Shown here in pieces: positions 35,771-43,502 of a DNA stretch of 64,000 bases. The translations under genes were made by a program, and so were the position numbers. The DNA is from AP-15 sp963700195 (GTDB taxonomy: Bacteria > Pseudomonadota > Alphaproteobacteria > ATCC43930 > CGMCC-115725): contig CAVOWQ010000033.1 of NCBI GenBank assembly GCA_963700195.1, forward strand, positions 124,001 to 188,000. The letters run 5' to 3'. The notes below the pieces were generated by a model that was not told the origin of the DNA, ran no database searches, and worked only from the letters and a program-made list of their open reading frames with translations. Position 1 is the stretch's first letter, and each line of letters begins with the position of its first letter.

Positions 35771-35852
35771 TGTCCCGGGTCGGACTTGCACCGACAAGCC
35801 TGCTCGGCGGCGGCTCCCTAAGTCGCTGTGTCTGCTTTTCCACCACCGGGAC
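35771..35852 (-). tRNA. Degenerate tRNA-Leu-like gene (anticodon probably UAG)
   Basis: The minus strand starting at 35852 reads GTCCCGG (acceptor), TG, a 3-bp D stem GTG/CAC around GAAAAGCAGA, an anticodon region GCGACTTAGGGAGCCGC, a long variable arm and a perfect T arm GTCGG-TGCAAGT-CCGAC, closing with CCGGGAC that is fully complementary to the 5' strand. The 82-nt length and long variable arm are those of class II tRNA-Leu, and CTTAGG matches Leu-UAG. Departures: D loop without GG, T-loop position 55 is G not U, anticodon stem has an A-C mismatch, end is ACGCA rather than ACCA. It lies inside the IS1595-like cargo. Confidence 0.5.
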
Positions 35853-35859
35853 ATAGATG

Positions 35860-36080
35860 GACGGGGCCGGTCGCGAGCCGGCCTCTCCTACCCCCTACGG
35901 GCTGCGAGCGGCACCGGAGGTCATGACCTCGTCATGCCGCCCGGAAGGCTCCTAGTCGGTTAAGGCGGTACCATGCGAGCCTCCTTGATTATGGGGTGAT
36001 CGGCGCGGCAGGCGCGACTTAGCGGGTTGAGCCTGCCGCTTCCGTGTTCACGCGGCCGAAGCCGATGCGGCTTCGGATTC
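35860..36080. other. Structured non-coding stretch with several hairpins
   Basis: No convincing gene. Hairpins include GGCCGG/CCGGCC (about 35869-35887), the perfect 14-bp palindrome GAGGTCATGACCTC (35918-35931), GCGGCAGGC/GCCTGCCGC with a 17-nt loop (36005-36039) and CCGAAGCCG-ATG-CGGCTTCGG (36056-36076), the last followed by a pyrimidine-rich, T-ending run on the plus strand. It could be one or more small RNAs with a terminator, or a recombination site of the element. Confidence 0.5.
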
Positions 36081-36129
36081 GGCTGTATCTCTTTCATTTT
36101 TGCTGCCGCCTTCTGGCGCAACTTCCGCG

Positions 36130-36650
36130 TCAGCGCCGCGGAGCCTGCGATCTAACCGTCCCTGCGTGCGGATACCATGATCGCAAGCCATACGCGCTCG
36201 TTCCCGGCACCTTATGGAAAGTGCTGTTCATCTTTCTCAGCAGAGCGCGCATGCCGACGAGCGCGGTTTCGTCGTCTTTAGCCTTGAATTGGTATCCACC
36301 CTGTCGCAGCGCGTCAGAGATCTCCGCGGCTTTGCCGGGCCAGACCGGACAGCTCGGCGCATTTCGAGATACTCCCTGATCGCCGTCGCTGAGACGCTTG
36401 CCATAGAACGCATCCGAATTGATCTGGCCTGCCGCGGACGGTGTCGAGAGCGTTTCAGTCCCCGAGTTCGTTTTGGGACCAGCCCCGCCGCCATCATCCG
36501 GAAACAGAGGCGGCAAACCGGCTTGCGATCGGAGAAGATTAATTGATTCCCTGACCGCAAGATCTGGCCGTATATCTCGTTCGCCATGCGTTCCTTATGC
36601 TGAAGCTGGCGCTGCAATGTGGCGATTGCCGATTTAAGCGCGCTGTCCAT
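36130..36650 (-). pseudogene. Winged-helix (HARE-HTH-like) protein, several frameshifts
   Basis: Assembled from two frames: MDSALKSAIATLQRQLQHKE, MANEIYGQILRSGNQLIFSD then PPLFPDDGGGAGPKTNSGTE, INSDAFYGKRLS, AIREYLEMRRAVRSGPAK, AAEISDALRQGGYQFKAKDD, ETALVGMRALLRKMNSTFHK, TSAYGLRSWYP. The last 70 residues follow the pattern of HARE-HTH/RpoE-delta winged helices (an A-I-x-x-Y-L helix, K-A-x-E-I, then GLxSWYP). The three frame changes are -1, +1 and -1. A DNA-binding cargo protein, damaged or badly sequenced. Confidence 0.5.
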
Positions 36651-36877
36651 TTTCGTCTCCTTTGCAGTGCCCCATTCGCTTCAATGCAAAGCACATATAT
36701 CGATTCGGATCGTGGCGCAAGCGGGATGTTCGTTTCTGATTTGGCGATAGGAATATGTGAAATATGGCTGGAAAATATGCCGATCTGACGCCGCAGAAGC
36801 AAATCGACGCAGACACCGGGCGGGATAACCGGTACGATCTTGGTGAGATTTACGGAAGCTCTGCTTGGACAGGTATA

Positions 36878-37192
36878 ATGACCAAGACGCCGAAGCTCCC
36901 AAAGAAGGCGGAACCTACCGAGCGCGGCGGCAAGATCACGCTTTACGGACTATCGATCGAGGACGCGCTCCGAGCCGCCGCCAAGACCGGGCGACCTGAT
37001 TCTGTGTCGAAACCGATCGGACTGGCAACGAAGAAACCAGCGAAATTGACTCGTCACCAGGTCGCTGATCAAGATGGGGCTTGCCCAGACCTTTCAAGGC
37101 TTAGGTCCATTCCCGACGAACAGCATCGCGTCGTTTTCTCCAGACACAATATCGGAAGCTGCCCAATCAAATGGAATTTGCGCTTGATTTAA
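36878..37192 (+). CDS. Small basic hypothetical protein
   Basis: The ATG at 36878 opens MTKTPKLPKKAEPTERGGKI, TLYGLSIEDALRAAAKTGRP, DSVSKPIGLATKKPAKLTRH. The first 65 residues resemble the short Lys-rich proteins with a (L/I)xxEEALRxA helix often found on mobile elements. The C-terminal third (from about residue 70) overlaps the convergent membrane-protein gene by about 99 bp and has no such character, so the true end may be earlier and a frameshift is possible. Confidence 0.4.
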   Translation: MTKTPKLPKKAEPTERGGKITLYGLSIEDALRAAAKTGRPDSVSKPIGLATKKPAKLTRHQVADQDGACPDLSRLRSIPDEQHRVVFSRHNIGSCPIKWNLRLI

Positions 37193-37943
37193 GAGTTTAC
37201 CAAGAAATTGCGCATTTTCTGGCAAATCTTCGATATTCTTGCCCTGATATTTCGTCGTCACTGCGACCACAATCCCTTGGAAATCTGGCCGCAATCTGCT
37301 AAACTGACAATTAACCGTTATCTTCCAATTGTGATGTAAGAATAACCCTCCAATATCTTCTACTAATGTACGCGATGTCGAGTTTGGAAGACATTGAATT
37401 GAGAATTCAAAACGTTGGCCGTTTGGTATTCGATCCAAAGCGAATCCAAGTGCTGTTTTGTTATAATCTGTTAGATGCCAAAATATAGGTCTAGTTGCCG
37501 CTTGTTGCTGTAACTCTTGATCCTTTGAACTCAACTTCTTTCTGTACAGAAATTTGGATGCCGCCCCAAATAGCTGTAACCAAAACCGAAGTAAGACAAA
37601 TTCCAAATATCAACCACCCGATATACGTCCATGCGGGATGTCGGAGCGCCCATTTCGGCTCTCCTAATACGAGCAAATGGACGACACCATACGCAATCAA
37701 CCCTACGCCAAAGAACGGTGACGCGATAATCGCAGCGATAAGGCCCAATTCGCCACCTATCGAGCGCACGATAGTGATGGCAAAATCGATGTCTTCGCCA
37801 AGTCGGAAGAAGCGGAGCGGATAAGGCAACCCGCCGAGACCAATAGATGCCCATCCGAGCCATTTGCGACGCACGAAGAGCCGCTTATACCAGGGCGGTT
37901 TCGCTGTGGCGGGAATGCCTGGAAGTCGAGGCTCGTCTGACAT
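37094..37943 (-). pseudogene. Membrane protein with cytosolic C-domain, one +1 frameshift
   Basis: The start at 37943 gives MSDEPRLPGIPATAKPPWYK, then helices at about 40-60 (WASIGLGGLP), 70-100 (AITIVRSIGGELGLIAAIIA, SPFFGVGLIAYGVVHLLVL) and 118-140 (TYIGWLIFGICLTSVLVTAI). Near 37540 the frame changes by +1 and continues KDQELQQQAATRPIFWHLTD, FSIQCLPNSTSRTLVEDIGG, FDWAASDIVSGENDAMLFVG to 37094, a C-terminal domain of about 150 residues rich in beta strands. About 280 residues in all, family unknown. Last cargo gene of the element. Confidence 0.55.
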
Positions 37944-37999
37944 CGCCCAGAAAATTGCACCCGCGATCGCATACGGCGATTTACTCTTTAGCTTCGCTA

Positions 38000-38031
38000 C
38001 TTAGCACGACTTTGTCAAGTGCATAATTCCG
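38000..38031 (-). repeat. Right terminal inverted repeat of the IS1595-like element
   Basis: Reversed, it reads CGGAATTATGCACTTGACAA followed by AGTCGTGCTAAG, 29 of 32 matches to the left end at 33518-33549. Beyond it comes TCGGTAATATATATCGATG, whose TATATATCGAT part resembles a half-site of the ModE operator (TATATAACGAT). Confidence 0.85.
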
Positions 38032-38114
38032 TCGGTAATATATATCGATGTCAAATCGACCCGTCGATCTTCGAAGTGGCTGCGTGCACCGGCCGCATCG
38101 ATTAAACTCCCGGG

Positions 38115-38468
38115 ATGGCGAGGCTTACGTTACGTCTCGACTTCGGGCCCGGACGAGCGATCGGCCATGGGAAGATCCGCTTGCTCGAAGCCGTCCGCGA
38201 CTATGGCTCGATCTCGGCGGCCGGGCGCTCGATGGGAATGTCGTATCGGCGCGCGTGGCTGCTTATCGATGAGCTGAACGGTCTTTTCGCCGAGCCCATA
38301 ATCGAGACGAAACATGGAGGCCCGGGGGGCGGCGGGGCTGAGCTGACGCCGTTCGGCCACCGCGTGGTGAAGCGGTATCGCTCCATCGAGACGAAGGCGC
38401 ATAGTGCAGTTGCGGACGATCTCGACGCACTCGCCGCAGCCATGGCTAAATCGATACCCGATCGTTGA
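38115..38468 (+). CDS. modE: ModE-type molybdate-responsive regulator (N-domain only)
   Basis: A 117-residue winged-helix protein of the LysR-like ModE N-terminal type: IGHGKIRLLEAVRDYGSISA, AAGRSMGMSYRRAWLLIDEL and NGLFAEPIIETKHGGPGGGG, then LTPFGHRVVKRYRSIETKA. ModE represses the molybdate importer and activates Mo-enzyme genes when molybdate is bound; the C-terminal TOBE (Mop) domains of E. coli ModE are absent here but supplied as a separate gene, mop, immediately downstream. The promoter region now carries the transposon end, with a TATATATCGAT half-site about 70 bp upstream of the start. Confidence 0.92.
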   Translation: MARLTLRLDFGPGRAIGHGKIRLLEAVRDYGSISAAGRSMGMSYRRAWLLIDELNGLFAEPIIETKHGGPGGGGAELTPFGHRVVKRYRSIETKAHSAVADDLDALAAAMAKSIPDR

Positions 38469-38499
38469 TTATCAGGCGACATCACAGGAGAACCAAGCG

Positions 38500-38706
38500 G
38501 TGAAACTCAGCGCGCGCAATCAGATCAAGGGCAAGGTTGTCGAGGTTCGCAAAGGCGCGACAACCTCGCATGTACGGATCGATATCGGCAACGGCGTGGT
38601 CATTACTTCCTCGATCACCAACGAGGCCGTCGACGATCTCGCCATTCGCGCCGGCGACGAAGCGACCGCAGTCATCAAAGCCTCCGACGTGATGGTCGCA
38701 AAATAG
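38500..38706 (+). CDS. mop: Molbindin (single TOBE/Mop domain protein)
   Basis: A 68-residue protein from a GTG at 38500 (CAGGAGAACCAAGCG upstream). The sequence MKLSARNQIKGKVVEVRKGA, RIDIGNGVVITSSITNEAVD, AIRAGDEATAVIKASDVMVA is a complete Mop domain, with SARNQ(I)KGKV at the start and the VI-AS-VM(V)A end. Molbindins store or buffer molybdate as hexamers. Lies 31 bp after modE, same strand, followed by a hairpin (38705-38726). Together they reproduce a split ModE. Confidence 0.94.
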   Translation: MKLSARNQIKGKVVEVRKGATTSHVRIDIGNGVVITSSITNEAVDDLAIRAGDEATAVIKASDVMVAK

Positions 38707-38726
38707 AGCTAGGAGCTAGCTCTTTA
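38705..38726 (+). terminator. Hairpin after mop
   Basis: AGAGCTA-GGAGC-TAGCTCT forms a perfect 7-bp stem beginning at the stop codon, followed by TTA. Too few Ts for a strong intrinsic terminator but in the right place to end the modE-mop transcript. Confidence 0.45.
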
Positions 38727-38740
38727 GCGAAAGCCCATCG

Positions 38741-38870
38741 CCTCTCTCCTCGCAACCGCGGGAGAGGTCGGAAGCAGTGCGCCGCGCTGATTTGGATGAA
38801 GCGTTCGGACCCTCACCTGGCTCGCTGCGCTCGGCATCCTCTCCGCGTCGCGGGCGAGGAGCCAGTGCTT
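38741..38870. repeat. Dispersed CCTCTCTCC...GGGAGAGG-type repeat
   Basis: CCTCTCTCCTCGCAACCGCG followed by GGAGAGGTCGG and, further on, CCCTCACCTGGCTCGCTGCG followed by CTCGGCATCCTCTCC, is the intergenic repeat (accctcacc..gctcgctgcgctcgg..cctctcc) found in many alphaproteobacteria. It occupies part of the 520-bp gap between mop and the SDR genes. Confidence 0.6.
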
Positions 38871-39043
38871 GCCGAATTTCAGTCACGTTGAAGACAGGGT
38901 ATTATATTGACAAAATTGCTTATTATGGTATCATCGAGGACATGAGAATCTCGTCGCGAGGGTAAGCACCACCTTATTAGAATCATGATGCGGCCGGCTG
39001 ATAATTCGCTGCAAAAAACAGCAAAAACAGCTAGGAGCCTGTA

Positions 39044-39163
39044 GTGCACCCCAAAAGTGAGACACGGGAAATAGGGGACGGCTTTCTCGAGGAGAGGAAC
39101 TGGTGACGAAGCACCGGGAACCTGTCCTCATTTTTTCTGTCTCACCCACGGGGTTCGGTGCAC
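39044..39163. repeat. Short element with imperfect inverted ends (MITE-like)
   Basis: GTGCACCCCAAAAGTGAGAC (39044-39063) faces GTCTCACCCACGGGGTTCGG TGCAC (39139-39163). Both outer ends are GTGCACC and both inner ends GTGAGAC. The inside carries GGGGACGG and CTGTCCTC, of RAYT/REP flavour. A 120-bp non-autonomous element or paired repeat; the AGTGAGACAC core also occurs in the hairpin at 22981. Confidence 0.4.
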
Positions 39164-39229
39164 CGACGCGCAGCCAACGATTGAGCGCGGGACACTGGCA
39201 CGGCGCGTCGCTGTGCCGGCCGGCAACTG

Positions 39230-40063
39230 TCAGTAGTGGGTAACCCACGGGGTGTTCAGCGCGTCCTCGACGCGGCGGTGGCGGGCCTTGATGACTTCGG
39301 CCGGAACGGCGCTGACAAAGGCATAGAACGTCTTGGTACGGATCGCGTCCACGACGCGATCGCCGACCCTCTTCGGATCGAGGCCGGTGGTGGCGAGGCG
39401 TTCGGCCAATACCGCTTCCTCATTGGCGCGGATTTGCGGCCCGCCCATGTGGCTGGGGCGGTTGCGGGCGCCGCGGGCGATGTTCGTGGCGATAGGACCC
39501 GGGCACAGCACGGAGACGCCCACATTGGTGCCTTCCAACTCGTGCTCCAACGCTTCGGATAGTGAGAGGACGGCGTATTTGCTCATCGAATACGGCCCCT
39601 GGTCGGTGCCGCGGCGGTTCTGGAAGCCGGCGACCGAGGCGGTGTTGACGATATGCCCTTCTTCCCCATGCCTCATTATGGCGGGGACGAAGTGGCGGAT
39701 GCCGTGGATGACCCCCCAGATGTTGACGCCGATCACGAATTCCCAATCGCCGCGCGGCACGTCGATCAGTCGGGTCCCGTGCATCGGCACGCCGGCATTG
39801 TTGCAGGCGATGTGGAGCTTGCCGAAATTGCGTTCGGCTTCCGCCAGAGCTTCGAGCACTGATTGCTCCTGCGTGACGTCGATCCGCACCGGCATGACCT
39901 GCTTATTGGTGCCGGAGAGGCGGTGAGCCGCCTCTTCGACCGCATCTTTCTGGATATCGGCCATGACCACGTTCGCGCCGGCCTCGGCGAGCGCAGTCGC
40001 AATGCCGAGACCGATGCCCGAAGCGGCGCCGGTGACGATCGCGGTCTTGCCGGAGATGTCCAT
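39230..40063 (-). CDS. Short-chain dehydrogenase/reductase
   Basis: A 277-residue SDR: NAD(P)-binding TGAASGIG (11-18), DIQKDAVEEAA after the second strand suggesting NAD preference (Asp), NNAG (88-91), Ser142 in NTASVAGFQNR, and catalytic Tyr158/Lys162 in GPYSMSKYAV. Substrate unknown; the C-terminal extension (VGDRVVDAIRTKTFYAFVSA) resembles the YdfG/cis-diol group. Last gene of a minus-strand set (serine hydrolase, SDR, SDR), 21 bp after the preceding stop. Confidence 0.9.
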   Translation of the reverse strand: MDISGKTAIVTGAASGIGLGIATALAEAGANVVMADIQKDAVEEAAHRLSGTNKQVMPVRIDVTQEQSVLEALAEAERNFGKLHIACNNAGVPMHGTRLIDVPRGDWEFVIGVNIWGVIHGIRHFVPAIMRHGEEGHIVNTASVAGFQNRRGTDQGPYSMSKYAVLSLSEALEHELEGTNVGVSVLCPGPIATNIARGARNRPSHMGGPQIRANEEAVLAERLATTGLDPKRVGDRVVDAIRTKTFYAFVSAVPAEVIKARHRRVEDALNTPWVTHY

Positions 40064-40084
40064 TCGCGAGGGCCTTTCAGATCG

Positions 40085-40837
40085 TCAATGGAAGTAGCGC
40101 CCGGAGTCGATGACGATCGTCTGGCCGGTCATCGTTTCGGTGCGGCACATCGTGACCACCATGTCGGCGCAGTCGTCCTTGTCGGCGGCTTTCTTCAGAA
40201 GCGAGGTGGATGCAGAGCGCTCGATAAACTCGGGCCGCAGATTGGCGGTCGCGCGGGTGCCCTCCAGCAGGCCCGGCGCCACGCAATTGACGAGGGTCTC
40301 GGGCGCCAAGGCCACCGCCATGCAGCGCGTCAGGTGGATGAGTCCCGCCTTCGACACCGCATAGGCGATCGACGAACCGGTCGGCCCGATGCCCGACACA
40401 GATGAGATGTTGACGATGCGGCCGCGGCCCTGCGCCTTCATGACCGGCGCCACCGCTTTCATCAGGCGCATCGGTCCCGTCAGGTTGATCGCGATGATCT
40501 TGTCCCATACCTCCATCGTCAGGCTGTCGAGGTCGGGGAACGGGATCGCGATGTTGTAGGCGGCGTCGTTGACGAGAATGTCGAGACGGCCGAAACGCCC
40601 GGTCACATCGCCGACGACCCCCTCTACCGCCGCGGGGTTGGTGATGTCGCAGGCAAGGGCCGCCGCGTTGATCTGATGGCGCGAGGTCAGCTCGCGCGCG
40701 ACACCCTCGGCCTGGTCGCGGCTCTGCGCATACATGACGGCGATATGCACGCCCTCCTTCGCCAGCGCGTGGCAGATGCGCTGCCCGAGCCCGCCATTGC
40801 CGCCCGTCACCAATGCAACCGCGCCCCTCAACTCCAT
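40085..40837 (-). CDS. Short-chain dehydrogenase/reductase (FabG-like)
   Basis: A 250-residue SDR with TGGNGGLGQR (11-20), CDITNPA, LVNDAAYN where NNAG is usual (Asp for the second Asn), NISSVSGIGPTGSS and catalytic Tyr159/Lys163 in AYAVSKAGLIHL; GQTIVIDSG is the C-terminal classic-SDR signature. Family resembles 3-oxoacyl-ACP reductases but without acyl-carrier genes nearby, so the substrate is open. 13 bp downstream of the serine hydrolase gene. Confidence 0.9.
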   Translation of the reverse strand: MELRGAVALVTGGNGGLGQRICHALAKEGVHIAVMYAQSRDQAEGVARELTSRHQINAAALACDITNPAAVEGVVGDVTGRFGRLDILVNDAAYNIAIPFPDLDSLTMEVWDKIIAINLTGPMRLMKAVAPVMKAQGRGRIVNISSVSGIGPTGSSIAYAVSKAGLIHLTRCMAVALAPETLVNCVAPGLLEGTRATANLRPEFIERSASTSLLKKAADKDDCADMVVTMCRTETMTGQTIVIDSGRYFH

Positions 40838-40850
40838 TTTGCATTCTCCA

Positions 40851-42104
40851 CTACGCGAAGGATTCGGTCATCGCCGAATAGACCAGGGTGCGCAAGTCTC
40901 GGCGCAAGGTCAGGCGTGCCTCGCTGCCGATCACCTGGGTCATGAACACGACCGTCAGCTCTTCCTTCGGATCGATCCAGAAGGCGGTCGCGGCCGCGCC
41001 GCCCCAGAAATATTCGCCGAGCGAGCCGGGTAGGCGAGTTTTGGCGACGTTGACGTTAACCCCGCAGCCCAAAGAAAACCCGACCCCGGCATAACCGCTT
41101 TCGCTGAACATCCCGGGCAATGCCATGTCGGCGATCTCGCGGCCCTCGGGCAGGTAGTTGAGACTGAACAGGGCGACCGTCTTGGGGCTGAGTATCTGCA
41201 CGCCGTCCAGGGTGCCGCCGTTGAGCATCATGCAGCAGAAGCGCAGATAATCGCGCGCCGTGGAGACCAGGCCGCCGCCGCCCGATTCAAGCTTCGGCGG
41301 CGTCGCGTAGGTGCTTTCTCTCGCGTCGTCCTGCAATTTCAAACCGGGACCCTTGCCCTTGGGCTGATAGCAGGACGTCAAACGCTCGGTCTTGTCCGAG
41401 GGTACCCAAAACGCGGTGTCATTCATGCCGAGCGGCTCGAACAGCCGCGTGCGCAGGAACTCGCCGAAGCTCATTCCGGACAGCCTCTCGACGAGGTACC
41501 CGAGCACGTCGATCGACACCGAATAATTCCAGGCCGTCCCCGGCGAAAAATCGAGCGGTATTTGCACCAGCTGGTCGATCATCCCTGCAAGGCCGCCGGC
41601 TGTCTGGCGGTCGGTCACTTTGGCCTTGCGATAGGCGGCGTCTACCGCGCTGCGCATCATGAAGCCGTAAGTGAGACCGGAGGTGTGGGTCGCGAGATCG
41701 ACGACCTTCATCGGCCTCGAGATGGGTGTCGTGATAAAGCTGGGCGGCGCATCGGCCAGCAGCGACGGCATTCCGCTGGCGTAGACGCCGAGGTTCTGCC
41801 ATTGCGGAATGTGGCTGTGGACTGCGTCGTCGAGGCCGATCAGCCCCTCTTCGACCAGCATCATCAAGGCGACCGCGGTGATCGGCTTCGACATCGAGTA
41901 GATGCGGAAGATCGCGTCCTCGCGCATCGGCTTGCCGCGCTCGATGTCCATCTGGCCGCACAGGGCGGTATGGACGAGATGGCGCTTACGCCAGACATAG
42001 GTCACCGTGCCGGGCAGATAGCCGCCATCGACATAGCGGCGCTTCATCACTTCGTCCAACCGCGCCAGCCGCGCCGACGACATGCCTACCGTTTCGGGCT
42101 TCAT
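40851..42104 (-). CDS. Serine hydrolase, class C beta-lactamase/esterase fold
   Basis: A 417-residue protein of the Beta-lactamase (PF00144) superfamily: catalytic S70-x-x-K73 in RIYSMSKPITAVALMML, Tyr in WNYSVSIDVLGYLVERLSG (the Y-x-N/S position), and a late GGGG/HTG-like block (LGCGVNVNVAKTRL). No signal peptide, so an esterase/EstB- or LovD-like cytosolic hydrolase is likelier than a beta-lactamase. It heads a three-gene minus-strand set with two SDRs, typical of small-molecule (ester/lactone) degradation (inference). Confidence 0.9.
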   Translation of the reverse strand: MKPETVGMSSARLARLDEVMKRRYVDGGYLPGTVTYVWRKRHLVHTALCGQMDIERGKPMREDAIFRIYSMSKPITAVALMMLVEEGLIGLDDAVHSHIPQWQNLGVYASGMPSLLADAPPSFITTPISRPMKVVDLATHTSGLTYGFMMRSAVDAAYRKAKVTDRQTAGGLAGMIDQLVQIPLDFSPGTAWNYSVSIDVLGYLVERLSGMSFGEFLRTRLFEPLGMNDTAFWVPSDKTERLTSCYQPKGKGPGLKLQDDARESTYATPPKLESGGGGLVSTARDYLRFCCMMLNGGTLDGVQILSPKTVALFSLNYLPEGREIADMALPGMFSESGYAGVGFSLGCGVNVNVAKTRLPGSLGEYFWGGAAATAFWIDPKEELTVVFMTQVIGSEARLTLRRDLRTLVYSAMTESFA

Positions 42105-42116
42105 CAGGTTCCTCCT

Positions 42117-42350
42117 TCAAGCTCGCAAGGGCGCCCCGTTGTAGACCCGGTGGAACGTCTCACCCATAAGCACCGCACCGTCGACGCCCACCGCGTCCAT
42201 GGCGGCCACCATCTGGTCGCCAGAAACCTCCGCCGGGCCGTGGACAATGCCGGCCCAAGGCCGTCCCGGGTGGCTGCGTTCGTAAGCGCGGACCTGGGAA
42301 TCCAACGTCGGCACGACCTCACCCCTCCACGGAATCAGCCTGACCTGCAG
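42117..42350 (-). pseudogene. Amidohydrolase N-terminal fragment
   Basis: The minus strand reads VPTLDSQVRAYERSHPGRPW, VHGPAEVSGDQMVAAMDAVG, VDGAVLM, the start of an amidohydrolase_2 (metal-dependent, TIM-barrel) protein, in which ExHxxxPW and DxxGVDxAVL lie close to the N-terminus. It breaks off after GETFHRVYNGAP, directly before the serine hydrolase start. Upstream sequence (42351-42440) is not interpretable. A truncated gene. Confidence 0.5.
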
Positions 42351-42440
42351 CGTCGGATCGGGACGCTACGCTGCGTCGTCCCGAGGTTCAAGGCGGCAGT
42401 CAGGCGATCGGCGCCGGGCCGTTTCTGGACCGAAGCGGAT

Positions 42441-43436
42441 TCAACCGCTGAATCTCACTCGGTAGTCCTGCGGCGTCGCAGCCAACAGGCGCACAAAGCT
42501 TCGGCGCAGTGTTTCCTCCGATCCGAACCCGCAGCGCGCGGCGATGCGCTTGACCGGCAGCCGTGTATCGGAGAGCAGATGTCGTGCAGCTTCCACCCGC
42601 AGCCGCTCGACAGCGCGCGCCGGGGTGACCCCGGTCGCCTCCAGATAGTGCCGGCTAAAGCTGCGCTCGCTCATCCCGACCTGCCGGGCCAAGGCAGGAA
42701 GCGACAAGTCGCCGGCCAAGCGCTCGATAATCCAACTGTGCAGTGCACCGAACCGATCCTCCGCCCCCTGAAGCGACAGAGCAGTGCTGAACTGCGCCTG
42801 CCCGCCCGGACGTTTGAGGAACATGACCAGGTGGCGCGCCACGGCGAGAGCCAAGGAACGGCCGACATCTTCTTCGACGAGTGCCAGCGCCAGATCAATG
42901 GCAGCCGTAACCCCGGCCGAAGTCCAAATCGCACCGTCGCGCACGAAGATCGGGTCCGGCTCGACCTGAACGGCCGGATAGCGCCGGGCGAGTTCGGCAC
43001 AATGCATCCAGTGGGTTGCCGCCCGCCGCCCATTGAGCAAACCTGCCGCTGCGAGCAAAAATGCACCGGTGCAGACAGACGCAATTCGCCGTGCTCGCTT
43101 CGCCCGTGTCCGCACCCAATGCAGCACCACAGCATCGGCGGCGGCCGCGTGGACACCCGGACCGCCGGCGACCAGCAGCGTGTCCAGCGCCGCCCGCGCA
43201 TGCGGCAGCGGCGCGGTCACGAGCCCCAGCCCGGCGGAGGCGGTCACGACCGGAGCGCCGGCCGAGACCACCAGAGGCGCGTAAAGCGGTGCCTCGCCGC
43301 CGCTCTTGGCGATAAGCTCGTTGGCGGAGGCGAAGACCTGCAGCGGTCCCGCGACATCGAGCAACTGTACCGCAGGATACGCGAGTATCTCGACCACGAG
43401 CGGCAAGTTTGGCAGAAACCGAGGGTTATCTGGCAT
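42441..43436 (-). CDS. GlxA-type AraC-family regulator with DJ-1 domain
   Basis: A 331-residue regulator: DJ-1/PfpI-like sensor domain (about 10-170; ILAYPAVQLLDVAGPLQVFA, SVCTGAFLLAAAGLLNGRRA, TSAGVTAAIDLALALVEEDV) and a C-terminal AraC domain (230-330; LALALPALARQVGMSERSFS-type helix SLPALARQVGMSERSFSRHY, RIAARCGFGSEETLRRSFVR). The start at 43436 gives the usual length; an upstream ATG at 43475 is possible. Divergent from the DJ-1 family gene at 43503, 66 bp apart, which it probably controls. Confidence 0.9.
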   Translation of the reverse strand: MPDNPRFLPNLPLVVEILAYPAVQLLDVAGPLQVFASANELIAKSGGEAPLYAPLVVSAGAPVVTASAGLGLVTAPLPHARAALDTLLVAGGPGVHAAAADAVVLHWVRTRAKRARRIASVCTGAFLLAAAGLLNGRRAATHWMHCAELARRYPAVQVEPDPIFVRDGAIWTSAGVTAAIDLALALVEEDVGRSLALAVARHLVMFLKRPGGQAQFSTALSLQGAEDRFGALHSWIIERLAGDLSLPALARQVGMSERSFSRHYLEATGVTPARAVERLRVEAARHLLSDTRLPVKRIAARCGFGSEETLRRSFVRLLAATPQDYRVRFSG

Positions 43437-43502
43437 TTCCGCCACAGCTTGCCATTGTATATTGGCCTTGTCCATCGCAGATCCGCACGAGGACTCTCTA
43501 TC

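Larger units (their letters stand above)
33504..38046 (+). mobile_element. IS1595-like transposon with cargo, inserted in Mo locus
   Basis: Inverted 32-bp ends at 33518-33549 and 38000-38031 differ at three positions. A directly repeated ATATATC lies outside them at 33504-33510 and 38040-38046, which may be the target duplication. An IS1595-type transposase (broken) lies just inside the left end. The cargo (34.6-38 kb) is more AT-rich than the host DNA and encodes small proteins of unknown function and a tRNA-like gene. The flanks are Mo genes: modA and a BtuF-like gene on the left, modE and mop on the right. The repeat of the ends may alternatively come from two separate insertions of related elements. 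Confidence 0.65.

Noticed and set aside
38931..39248. 105-codon minus-strand frame before the SDR genes
   Set aside because: It runs through the repeat at 39044-39163 and shows no family pattern.
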